Source of the DNA: Phytophthora colocasiae
Taxonomy: Eukaryota > Oomycota > Peronosporomycetes > Peronosporales > Peronosporaceae
NCBI GenBank assembly: GCA_018806915.1
Contig: JAGKQI010000076.1
Span: forward strand, 1-64,000
Length of the DNA stretch: 64,000 nucleotides
Reading direction: 5' to 3'
The notes under the pieces are model-generated. The model was not told the DNA's origin, ran no database searches, and saw only the letters and a list, made by a program, of their open reading frames with translations. Numbering within the stretch: position 1 is the stretch's first letter; the number at the start of each line of letters is the position of its first letter. The position numbers and the translations under genes were made by a program. Below, one piece after another: positions 43,189 to 51,494 of this stretch.

Positions 43189-43860
43189 ATGAAGCTCATC
43201 ATCGGTTTCCTCCTTCTTGCTGCTGCTGCCGTCAACGCTACTAACTGCGACGTGAACGAGCTCTCTGCAATCTCCAACACTCCCGACGCGAAAGAATGCA
43301 AACGAGTGAGCAACTTTGTCATCCCTGTCGACACCACAGAAAACACGATCCTTGCTGACCTTGAGGCGTTCTGCTCGAATCAAGCCTGCAAGCGTGTCTT
43401 GGAATCACTGCAAGAGGTCAAGACGTGCTCGATTGATGGCTTGGATCTTCACCAAACGGTGTTGAACCCCATCGATGCTGTGTGCAGTACTACCCGATCT
43501 CTAAGAGCTGCTGACGGCTCGCACGTGCATAGCTCTGGCATGGACATGGGTTCAATGGAGGACTCGCACGACGTGGCATCGGCTGAGGACGCCCACGACA
43601 CGCACTCAGCAACTTCGGGAGCTGAAGACTCGCATGACACGACGTCTTCGACCCACGAATCGACTGCCGCTGGTGACGACGATGATGATCACGACTCACA
43701 CGATACGAGCAGCAAGAGCTCCACCGCTGGTACTGCTGGCTCAGCGGCAACGAGTAACTCTACTGAAAGCACGCAGGCCCCAAATACGTCGTCGGCATCG
43801 TCGATTACAGTGGCAGCTGGATCCGTTTTCCTCGCTGCGGCTGCTATCGCTTTCTTGTGA
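43189..43860 (+). CDS. Elicitin-like protein 1, long His/Asp/Ser tail, GPI-type C-terminus (223 aa)
   Basis: A signal peptide (MKLIIGFLLLAAAAVNA) precedes a six-Cys elicitin-like domain (first Cys in NCDVNELSAI, then ECKR, AFCSNQACKRVL, KTCSIDG and AVCSTT; residues about 19-102). Elicitins bind sterols in a helical pocket held by three disulphides. Oomycetes cannot make sterols, so secreted elicitins are thought to scavenge them, and several trigger plant defence. The 120-residue tail is rich in Asp, His, Ser and Thr (DSHD repeats), unusual even among long-tailed elicitin-like proteins. It ends in a hydrophobic segment (SITVAAGSVFLAAAAIAFL) typical of GPI-anchor addition, so cell-surface anchoring is likely. 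Intact. Confidence 0.85.
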   Translation: MKLIIGFLLLAAAAVNATNCDVNELSAISNTPDAKECKRVSNFVIPVDTTENTILADLEAFCSNQACKRVLESLQEVKTCSIDGLDLHQTVLNPIDAVCSTTRSLRAADGSHVHSSGMDMGSMEDSHDVASAEDAHDTHSATSGAEDSHDTTSSTHESTAAGDDDDDHDSHDTSSKSSTAGTAGSAATSNSTESTQAPNTSSASSITVAAGSVFLAAAAIAFL

Positions 43861-44669
43861 GGACAAGACGACCATCTGCACTCGCTACCGGACATGTAAC
43901 CACGGCCGTTTGACCGTCCATGCATAATACACTCAACACCTGTGCGTTCTGAGACCATTTCCAGTCATTTGTTTGATCATCTGTAGCATTTCCACGAAAC
44001 TACACTTCACCTGCTTGGTATAGTCGAAATCGCGCCGCTGTTGTCTGGCCGAAGTGTCCGGCGATTCGTTTCGACAAACTTGCTCAGAGCCATTCCCAAC
44101 CGGCCGCACCGCATCGCATCGCATCGCACATTTTTGCACCATGCGACCGCATGCGACCGATTCGGTTGGGACTGGTCATGCGACTTCAAACCACTGCCGC
44201 CGCTTCAGCTGGGAACGATTTTTTTTGGGTCAAACTCTGCGCAGGTCAACTCGTGCGCAACTCTCTTTTTGGATCAACTTCTGCGCAACTCTTGCGCATG
44301 TCTTTTCTTGGGTCAAATCGTGGTCAAAAATATCACGACTGCCAGGTTTTATAAATTAATCTGAAATTTAACCAATCATATCGCGTATGTTAAACTATAA
44401 CTGAATCTAGCGTGTTCGTTACGAAACGATTGGTGGGATGTTGCCACACTTGTGTAGAGTATAGCCTACACGACACTGCGTAAAACGAGACTGTGTCTCA
44501 TGAAACGGTGTGAGTTTTAGGTGTGGCATCTGTAGGAGATTTTGGTCGATCCCAGCCGGCACTGCACGAGGACAACCAACACTTGTTCATTTCCCAGCAC
44601 CTCATTTTCAATCTTTCCGACCCAAGTCCACTACCAAGTCCAAGAGCAACCAAGTCCCTTCCCGGCACC

Positions 44670-44895
44670 ATGTTCCGACCCGACGACACCTCCGACGACA
44701 ACCTTGAAATTCTCCCCTCGCGTGTCAGTGAAGGCGAAGGCTCCATGCAAGGCTCCACTATGAGTGATGTGTCGTCGGGACACACTGAGATCATTCCGAG
44801 TCAATCATCACCATCCGACTCCCACTGGAGTTTCGATCGTGATGGTGATGATGACGACCCGCGATATACGGAGATGATGTCTAACACAGCCCGGG
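44670..44895 (+). pseudogene. N-terminal fragment of MULE-encoded protein, cut by a solo LTR
   Basis: ATG at 44670 (MFRPDDTSDDNLEIL). An acidic, Ser-rich frame runs to the solo LTR insertion at 44896, where it ends by chance. Beyond the LTR, frames resume at 45361 towards the transposase core. No domain is recognised in this part. Confidence 0.45.
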
Positions 44896-45355
44896 TGTAA
44901 CGGGGTTACACGTACAAGTGGTTGTACCACTTGTAACTCTAACAGTTTGGATAACTGTTAGAGGTTGGAAATGGGCCTCAGACCTTGGTGTGCTGTACAC
45001 ACCAAAGGATACATGGGCGAACCACATTATTGGGTGGTTCGTGTGCATTTGTGCATATTATTGGTAGAAAGTAACGGATTTCTACCAATCACTGAGCAGA
45101 GTTTCTGCCAACCACACGTTGGCAGACCCTTTAGAAATAGATAACAAACAGTATTAGGAGGTCCATAATTGGCTTATGCCAGATTCAATAACAGTTCTCA
45201 TTTTACGGTATTTTGCAGTTTAATTTAGTTATATTTGATTTAATTATACTTATTTAAATAAGTATACTTAAATTAAGTCTATTCTAATTGCACGCTTCCT
45301 CATACACGTAAGCGCACGTGTACGCCACCTAATAGGTCTAGGTAGACCCATTACA
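44896..45355. repeat. Solo LTR (460 bp) packed with hairpins
   Basis: Begins TGTAACGGGGTTACA and ends GACCCATTACA. Flanked by the 5-bp duplication CCGGG (44891-44895, 45356-45360), so it is the remnant of an LTR retrotransposon after recombination between its LTRs. It contains six consecutive inverted repeats with 8-11 bp arms at 44914-44934, 44937-44963, 44985-45005, 45018-45041, 45060-45089 and 45104-45126, plus the 22-bp palindrome at 45245-45266. Confidence 0.92.
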
Positions 45356-45384
45356 CCGGGACTTAAAATTTTTCAGTTTCATTT

Positions 45385-46073
45385 GACGTATTACGAAGAC
45401 GAAGTTCTTCACGAGTGATTGGATGGGCACACCCAAAGCTCATGGATCGAATGAAGCAGCGTCAATCCTCTCTTTTCATCGACGCGACGTATCGTTGTGT
45501 CCCAATTCGCTTCTACCAACTGGTGATTGTTATGATGTATGACCCAATTTCGGACCTGTACCTTCCAATCTGGTACGCATTGACATCTGGAAAAACTACA
45601 CGGTTGTATGAATCTCTTATTCAAAGGATAATTGGAAGAAGTTCTGGAAATATTTCAAGCGCACATGGATCAAGAAATTTGTGCTGGAGTGGTGGAATAT
45701 CAATGGGTTGGTCGAAGACATCGTGAATAGAACGAATAACCCTCTCGAACGGTACAACCGAACACTAAACGAAGCATTTCCGGTGTCACATCCAGTCGTG
45801 ATCCAGTTCATCAGTGTCATCGAGCGCCAGAGTCGCGAAAATGTACGCCTCATCGAAGATATTTCCAACCGTAGGGCCAGAGCTCCAGAACACGCTGACC
45901 CCCAACAAGATTCGAGTTGGACTCGGACTTTGTGGGCGATTCTGGATTGGACGCTTCGGATTCGGACAGCGATGAGGATTCCAACAGTGATCACGGAATG
46001 GGGATATCACCGGAGTACTAAAAAGAAGTCTAGCGTCCGCTCTTCTTTCAATTTGCATTCTTACATTCAATGA
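45385..46073 (+). pseudogene. MULE transposase core, frameshifted
   Basis: Frames at 45415-45726 and 45681-46073 hold MULE-type motifs: LFIDATYRCVPIRFYQLV with the first Asp, then LPIWYALTSGKT, and WWNINGLVEDIVNRTNNPLERYNRTLN with the catalytic Glu. A shift near 45410 separates the preceding DEVLHE from RVIGWAHPK, and another near 45660 splits the middle, so the second Asp region is missing or lost in the shift. It probably came from a protein that starts before the solo LTR. Confidence 0.75.
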
Positions 46074-46426
46074 AATCAAACAACACAGAATAATAAACAT
46101 GAATTTGAAGGATTTTTTAGAGTTGTATTGGCTTTCAAAAGTTAGAAAGTATAAAAATGACTTGATTCCACTATACAGATTTGATATTGTCAAAACGTGT
46201 AAAGGTAGAGGCTCTAACCATCTGAGAACGTTTGTGCCCAGGGATTAATCCCGTTTACCATCTGCCAAACGACTTAGCGACTGAACTGTCACGGTGGATT
46301 TTTACTCGTAATAGTGAAGTCAAGTCTGATCACAAGAGACTCACTCTGAAGAGCGTAACGGACGACCCGGGTCCTTGGTTATGTCTCAGATCTGACAGAG
46401 GCACTTACCTCAAGCATCAAGCTTCT

Positions 46427-46494
46427 CTACAGGAGTGGGGTTTGAACCCACGCCACCTGATAAGCAACAGTCTATCTAAGCGCACGCCCTATAG
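46427..46494 (-). other. Degenerate tRNA-like sequence inside the MULE
   Basis: The minus strand has a perfect T arm (GTGGG-TTCAAAC-CCCAC), a matching B box and a 7-bp acceptor stem with one G-U pair (CTATAGG with CCTGTAG). D and anticodon arms are poor and the A box is not convincing. It may be a SINE or tRNA relic. Confidence 0.4.
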
Positions 46495-46621
46495 GCATAC
46501 TAAAATTGCAGAGCAAGCAAACACCTTTTAAACTTTCACCTCAAATAATTAATAAAATTTCAGGTGGAAGAAAAAAATTTTGTTACAGTTTTATCACTTG
46601 GTAAAATAATGGCCTCTTCAA

Positions 46622-46658
46622 GGGTCAACTTCTGCGCAACTTGCGCAGAAGTTGACCC
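46622..46658. repeat. Perfect 18-bp inverted repeat with 1-base spacer at the MULE right end
   Basis: GGGTCAACTTCTGCGCAA is followed by C and its exact reverse complement. Both arms match parts of the MULE terminal repeat, so the terminal repeat has folded back or been partly duplicated here. Confidence 0.8.
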
Positions 46659-46726
46659 AAAAAGAGACTTGCGCACGAGTTGACCTGCGCAGAGTTTGAC
46701 CCAAAAAAAGGCATACCCTTCAGCTG

Positions 46727-47477
46727 TTTAGATCTAGACGACAGGGAAGCACTCCGTTCCTGGGTAAGTGAACAGTACACGAACTATTGCTACGCGATTC
46801 TAACAGCAAGCGTTCAAAACCTGCAAAACTCATTCGATAGTATCGCCCTCGAGTAGTAAGCGTTTAGCATGCGAATACCATTGAATTCTCTCGCGCACAA
46901 CACGCTGTTCTCCACCTCGACGACGGTATTTAGCGACGATGTATATCACAGCAGGCATTATAACAGCGACAAAATCTGCATCTTCGGCTGATTGGGGGTG
47001 GCCATTCATCACTAGTGAAAGCTAGACCTTTTGTGCAAGAATTTTTAGACAGCAAGGCAGCTTCAACACGATGGTTTCGATAGTCGAACAGCGGACGCCG
47101 CGCGCTGATTGGTGTTTTTCGGATAAGTCTCATGCGACGATTTTTTCACATGCGACCTATCTGTCGCATGAGCGTCTATTTTTGCACTCCGTCGCATGCG
47201 ACCACCTACCCCGCAAACCAATGGAGTGCCGAGAATTCGTCGCATGCGACCAAAAAATCGGGTTGGGAATGGCTCTCAGATGTGGAAGCTTTCCACCATT
47301 TGTGCTTGAACCGAACGCTTTTTTCCCGGACACTGCCTCTGCAGTTACAACCGCAAACTGAGGATGTGATGTGTGAGGGAGAGTTAGTACAAGCCACATG
47401 GTCAGTTCCAGACGCTTCACTCTCTTTCGACTGTGGTTGGATAACATCAAGCGCTGGGGACATTACCATTCCACCTC
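46727..47477. other. DNA between nested elements and elicitin-like gene 2
   Basis: Includes the right arm of the possible outer element (to 47274) with repeated GTCGCATG motifs. No supported coding sequence. Its frames are short shadows. Confidence 0.45.
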
Positions 47478-47492
47478 CTCATTCTTCAATTC
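47478..47492 (+). promoter_or_regulatory. Oomycete initiator-type promoter of elicitin-like gene 2
   Basis: CTCATTCTTCAATTC closely fits CTCATTYYNCAWTTT (last base differs). It lies about 52 bases upstream of the ATG at 47544. Confidence 0.7.
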
Positions 47493-47543
47493 ACCTCGAG
47501 TTCTACACTCCGGTCCAGCAATCTGCTCAAGATCCCTACCAAG

Positions 47544-48068
47544 ATGCCTTCGTTCTCCTCGTTCGCCCTCCTCGCACTCGCCGTTGCTGGCGCTGTCAAC
47601 GCGGAAGACTGCCCGCTGGAGTCGCTTGCTAGTCTTGCTAGTAGTACCAACCTTCAAGGTTGCACGACCGATAGCGGCATCAGTGTCGCTACCATTTCTG
47701 CTTTGACGATGGACCAGATCGTGGCGGCGTGCACCAGTTCTTCCTGCATGGGGCTCATGAACGATATGAAATCGGCGAACCTCGGCGATTGCACCATTCC
47801 TGGCACCAACGTCTCCGTTCAGAGCGACGTGCTGGATAAAGTTGCAACCATGTGCATTGGAAGTGGATCGGCAGGAGCTATGGATACGGTTGGTTCGTCG
47901 TCCTCGAACAGTGACACGACCGTCGGTGACTCATCTGGAGATGCCAGTGGAAGTAAGGTTACCGGTACCGGTAGCAGCTCCAACTCGAGCTCGACCAGTG
48001 CTGCTGGGTCTGTGACGGTGGGTGTCGCCTCGGCCTTCATTGTGGCCGCGGTCACGATGCTGCTGTAG
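47544..48068 (+). CDS. Elicitin-like protein 2, GPI-anchored type (174 aa)
   Basis: A signal peptide (MPSFSSFALLALAVAGAVNA) is followed by a complete six-Cys elicitin domain (DC, QGC, AAC, SSC, GDC and MC; residues 23-104). A Ser/Thr/Gly/Asp-rich tail and a C-terminal hydrophobic segment (SVTVGVASAFIVAAVTMLL) follow, as in GPI-anchored elicitin-like proteins. It likely binds sterol or lipid at the cell surface. It is the closest relative of gene 3, which lies 350 bases downstream in the same direction, so the pair arose by local duplication. Intact. Confidence 0.9.
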   Translation: MPSFSSFALLALAVAGAVNAEDCPLESLASLASSTNLQGCTTDSGISVATISALTMDQIVAACTSSSCMGLMNDMKSANLGDCTIPGTNVSVQSDVLDKVATMCIGSGSAGAMDTVGSSSSNSDTTVGDSSGDASGSKVTGTGSSSNSSSTSAAGSVTVGVASAFIVAAVTMLL

Positions 48069-48390
48069 ATTTTGAGCTGTTCTCATTAGTCGTGATTTTG
48101 CGAATCTCAACAAAGAGAATACGTTTTGGTTTCATTTCAAGAATGGTTCTACTTGTTGCAGTATCCTTTTTTTTTCAATTATCCATAGGGCAGTGCTGCG
48201 AATTCAATTCATGTGCTAAATGTCCACGTGCTTCATCCCACTTGGTTTCCTAAGAACTACACATAGATTTTACATGGCAGTTGAAGACTTTCGACGCGTG
48301 ACTTCATAGGGTGGCTGCACCAGCCGTATGATTGGCAAATGCAGGTGTTGATAGAATTCAGGCTCTCAACCTCTGCCTTTGTCACCGCAG

Positions 48391-48407
48391 TTCACAATTC
48401 AATTTGC
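48391..48407 (+). promoter_or_regulatory. Initiator-like promoter of elicitin-like gene 3
   Basis: TTCACAATTCAATTTGC resembles the oomycete initiator region (CAWTTT intact, upstream part diverged). It is about 14 bases before the ATG at 48421, closer than in the other genes. Confidence 0.5.
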
Positions 48408-48420
48408 AGATCGACACCGA

Positions 48421-48876
48421 ATGACTTCGTTCTCTTCGTTTCTCTTTCTGGTCCTGACAGCCATTTCGACCATCACAGCGGAGGAGTGCTCCACTACCGA
48501 GCTCTTGACGATCGCAGGTAGCACGCACCTGAATGGATGCACCTCGGACGTCGGCTTCGCAGGATTCTCGTCCATCTCAGCTCTTTCCGACAAGCAGATC
48601 AAGGCCGTTTGTGATAATTCCGATTGCTTGAAGCTCATGGACGACATGAGGGCAATGGCTCTCGGCGTCATTCCAGGCACCAACATCTCTCGTGAATCCG
48701 ATATTTTGGACCCGTTCGAGCACGCGTGCAGCAGCAGTGGGTCCGTTGATCAATCGTCCAGTAGTGTCGGTGATGGGACAGTTGGCAGCGACGCAAGTGG
48801 ATTAAGCTCCGCAATTTGTACTTCGGTACTGGCCACTGGTTTATTTTCTTTTGCTGTATTGGCTCTAGTGTTTTAA
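48421..48876 (+). CDS. Elicitin-like protein 3 lacking one conserved Cys (151 aa)
   Basis: ATG at 48421, chosen because it starts a signal peptide (MTSFSSFLFLVLTAISTITA) aligned with that of gene 2. Five of the six elicitin Cys are present (EC, NGC, AVC, SDC and HAC). The block NLGDCTIPGTN of gene 2 reads ALGVIPGTN here: an in-frame loss of six bases removes the fifth Cys. In canonical elicitins this residue pairs with the first Cys, so one disulphide cannot form. The tail is short and ends in a hydrophobic segment (TSVLATGLFSFAVLALVF). The rest of the gene is open, so it may be expressed with a changed fold, or it is on the way to loss. Confidence 0.82.
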   Translation: MTSFSSFLFLVLTAISTITAEECSTTELLTIAGSTHLNGCTSDVGFAGFSSISALSDKQIKAVCDNSDCLKLMDDMRAMALGVIPGTNISRESDILDPFEHACSSSGSVDQSSSSVGDGTVGSDASGLSSAICTSVLATGLFSFAVLALVF

Positions 48877-49203
48877 GATGAGATTTGGACAAATGTAGGA
48901 GTAGTTCCTTGGTTACTTACTGTCAATACACCGCTGGGTGTGAATAATGCGCTTACCATATTTTGCAATCCGAACGCAAACTTAAGTTTACAGATTCATC
49001 TAGCACAACAACACAAACAAGCTGACATCGGCATTCAAGCTGTAAAGTAGTCAAAGCTTACTTCCATTTAACGACGCTGACCTTGTGCTCGATTCAGCCT
49101 CGCGTCAGCTAGCACCGAGCGCATTCCTCCGTTGAGAGTACACCTATGTAGAATCCAACGTCATTCATTTATACATTTTCCACGTACTTGACTCGCTCGC
49201 AGA
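48877..49203. other. Intergenic, nothing seen
   Basis: AT-rich spacer between the convergent elicitin-like gene 3 and the 49.2-49.9 kb gene. No supported feature. Confidence 0.45.
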
Positions 49204-49881
49204 TTAAAATTCAGGATTCTGGAGAGAAAGCACCGCTTCGGCGATGAAAACGAGCATGCGGTGCAGAGTGAAATGGACGTGTGTCTTCTTGGTTTCCTGA
49301 CGTAAAGAAGAAGTGGTTTCATCAGAGGGGGCAACTTTGATCTCTGCATCAGTTGTAGCGGCAGTTGTTTCGATCATTTCCAGCTCTTCGGCAGCATCCT
49401 CCGACGCATGGTCAGTAAAGTCGAACTCGCGGATAGCGTAGTCATTCACAGTCGACATGTCACTCCCGTAAGCGCATTCACCGTACACCTCACTTGAATC
49501 TAGGAAAGTGCTATCGCTGAGGTAAATTGAAAACGTCGACCAGTACGAACTCATAGTCGCCGGAATCGGGGATTCGCAGAAGTCATCTGCAGCAATTGGA
49601 TACGTGATTTTAGTGACTTCAATCTCGGCTTTAGGCATTTCGCCATTGGTTTCCTTCCAAAGGGGAGGTTCCGTCGTCCAGCGGGGTCTCGTTGTCCTAT
49701 CCATCGTGCCCGGTGTGTTCGGAAGCTCGTAACCCGGAAGCTCAAGGTTGTACTTATTTTTTTTCTTGCCTCCGTACTTGCCAGAGTCTGTCTTGACTGT
49801 TGTGGTGGGTTTGATGAGTGGTGTCCGATGGCTAGTCTTCAACGATATCGTAGTGCGGACAGGGATGTACATGGATAGCAT
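49204..49881 (-). CDS. Unrecognised protein, paralogue B of a tandem pair (about 225 aa)
   Basis: I take the ATG at 49881 (MLSMYIPVRTTISLKTSHRTP) because it aligns with the likely start of paralogue A; an upstream in-frame ATG at 50013 would give 269 residues. The N-terminal third is basic and Thr/Pro-rich. The middle has a pattern shared with paralogue A (ITYPIAADDFCESP ... YWSTFSIYLSDSTFLDSSEVYGECA ... REFDFTD). The end carries the strongest shared block (SSLRQETKKTHVHFTLHRMLVFIAEAVLSLQNP). There is no signal peptide from the 49881 start. The function is unknown. The His/amphipathic end may be a binding or membrane-association motif (inference). Confidence 0.65.
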   Translation of the reverse strand: MLSMYIPVRTTISLKTSHRTPLIKPTTTVKTDSGKYGGKKKNKYNLELPGYELPNTPGTMDRTTRPRWTTEPPLWKETNGEMPKAEIEVTKITYPIAADDFCESPIPATMSSYWSTFSIYLSDSTFLDSSEVYGECAYGSDMSTVNDYAIREFDFTDHASEDAAEELEMIETTAATTDAEIKVAPSDETTSSLRQETKKTHVHFTLHRMLVFIAEAVLSLQNPEF

Positions 49882-50013
49882 GGTGTCTTTAATCTCTGTG
49901 GTGAGTGTTGTGGGCCATAATGCGAGATGATGGTGAGCAGAAGAAGTCAAAATGAAGAATGAACAACCGTAGATGTAGGTGGGCCCTGGCCAGAATCTTC
50001 GAGGGCCATTCAT

Positions 50014-50436
50014 TGCATACCTATCGAAGCATATCCTACATAGTATCCGTAAGATACATTAGGAATATTGGATAGGGTTTTGAGGATCGATCATTTCCAT
50101 ACTTTTTTGCCTAACAAAGGATGGATTCTCAACTCTATTGCCAAGCCTCAGCGCTGTTAGCATTAATACTTAGATTAGTAGATCACACACAGATTTGATC
50201 TTGCATGTACCGGTACACTCAAGAAAGAATCGAGTTGCTTTACAGTTATCGGACTTCTCGTTTTGATAACTAAAATTTAAGACGAAGTACATGTGTTTGG
50301 CAATTATGAACGAGGATTTCAATTGAATGGTCAGGGGAGAGGGGGGTAACCTTTAGCAGTAGGTAGTTCGATTGAGTTGCTGAAGGGTTTCGACGACGAC
50401 GGCCTCATCAACGCCATTGGATGTACATTCAAGTGC
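50014..50436. other. Spacer between the two unrecognised paralogues
   Basis: AT-rich, no gene supported. Confidence 0.45.
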
Positions 50437-51105
50437 TCAAGCTGGATACTGAAGCGCAAACAGTCCCTCAAGAACCAACGACAGCATACGGTGAACGCTG
50501 AAATGAACGTGAATTTTCTTGGCGCCACCAGTTTCTTCTTGGCGTAGATTGGATGTGCTAGTCTCCGCCTCGCTTTCAGTTGTATCATACACATAGTCCG
50601 ACGAATCTGTCCCTTCGGTAAAGTCGACTTCGCAGAGGACATACTCCGTCACATATTCGGGGTAATCGTTGCTAGGACAGTTCTGGTACACCAGAGAGTC
50701 GTCGAAAGAGACGTCGTAGCAGCTTCCATCGGTGAGTTTCAACTGGAACGTTCCCCAGTATGCGTCACCCGAGCATTCAGAGACCGTCAAGATAGTATCG
50801 GGGTATGAAACGCAGTCGCAGGTGTCAATCGTAGCGATCGGGTACGATATCTCGTCGAGTCCGTCGTTAACAGCGACAAGTTCACGGAGCTTTCGGTCAT
50901 CATCGTCGGTAAGAGGAAGGACCGGACGTCGGGTAGGCATGTGGACACGGTTGTAGTTGTTGACTTCATTGTAGAACGTTCGGTACGTCGGGTATCTTGT
51001 TTGGCTATTCGCCCAGTACTGGGTCGAAGTCCCAGTCGCAGTCGCGCCGGTGTAGCCATTGATGCGCTGCGGAGTGCGGTTGGCAATCATTAAGGCCGAA
51101 GGCAT
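50437..51105 (-). CDS. Unrecognised protein, paralogue A of a tandem pair (222 aa)
   Basis: ATG at 51105 (MPSALMIANRTPQRING); the open frame extends upstream without another ATG. It shares the plan of paralogue B: a basic Tyr/Thr-rich N-terminus, then ISYPIATIDTCDCVSYPDTI, YWGTFQLKLTDGSCYDVSFDDSLVYQNCP, an acidic stretch, and the end block SNLRQEETGGAKKIHVHFSVHRMLSLVLEGLFALQYP. It has more Cys than paralogue B (about 8 in the middle), which suggests an ordered core. I do not recognise the family. Same strand and about 550 bases from paralogue B, so a tandem duplication. Confidence 0.7.
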   Translation of the reverse strand: MPSALMIANRTPQRINGYTGATATGTSTQYWANSQTRYPTYRTFYNEVNNYNRVHMPTRRPVLPLTDDDDRKLRELVAVNDGLDEISYPIATIDTCDCVSYPDTILTVSECSGDAYWGTFQLKLTDGSCYDVSFDDSLVYQNCPSNDYPEYVTEYVLCEVDFTEGTDSSDYVYDTTESEAETSTSNLRQEETGGAKKIHVHFSVHRMLSLVLEGLFALQYPA

Positions 51106-51494
51106 GGTGGTCTTGAAGAGTGGACGTGGTAGTGCTGAGGACGCGTCCAAAAGGAAAATGATAATAACTTTCGTGTGTGAACCAAAGTCTTTGCATGAGC
51201 AACAAGGTAGGTGGAATAAAGGATGCACAGGATACCTGTAGCTGGCTGGGAGTCAAGAGAAAGTATCATCGCAATAGGTTCTCATCCTGTGTCGTATCAG
51301 CTATCGACTAAGTCTCGTAGGTGGACAACAGTGCAGTTATACAGGTACATCTGACCACCTGAAACAGACAGCGATGGGTACACGGTTTACCCAAATCAGC
51401 AAACGACTTGTTTCATCCAAGGGGATGTTAGCTGTGGTAATGTTACCTGGATGCTCCTTGAGAATCCTGTGCTCATACTGAAATTCGGCTAATA
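51106..51494. other. Divergent region between paralogue A and the ankyrin gene
   Basis: Probably holds promoters for both divergent genes. No clear initiator motif was seen. Confidence 0.4.

Larger units (their letters stand above)
44212..46717 (+). mobile_element. Mutator-like element (MULE) with 9-bp target duplication
   Basis: The direct repeat CTTCAGCTG (44203-44211 and 46718-46726) flanks a 2506-bp unit. Its ends are imperfect inverted repeats of about 80 bases containing TTTTTTTGGGTC, AAACTCTGCGCAGG and TCAACTCGTGCGCAA. The nine-base duplication and long inverted repeats are typical of Mutator-like elements, and the inside encodes MULE-type transposase fragments. A solo LTR (44896-45355) has landed within it. 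The transposase is broken, so the element is inactive. Confidence 0.82.
44087..47274. mobile_element. Possible outer transposon with GTCGCATGCGAC-rich ends (host of a nested MULE)
   Basis: The 16-bp sequence AGAGCCATTCCCAACC at 44087 is repeated in inverted orientation at about 47259-47274. The flanking bases TCA can be read as a 3-bp duplication if the repeat starts at GAGCC. Inside both ends are many copies of CATGCGAC/GTCGCATG, including the 12-bp palindrome GTCGCATGCGAC twice near the right end. No transposase outside the nested MULE is seen. The class is uncertain; it may be a non-autonomous DNA transposon. Confidence 0.45.
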
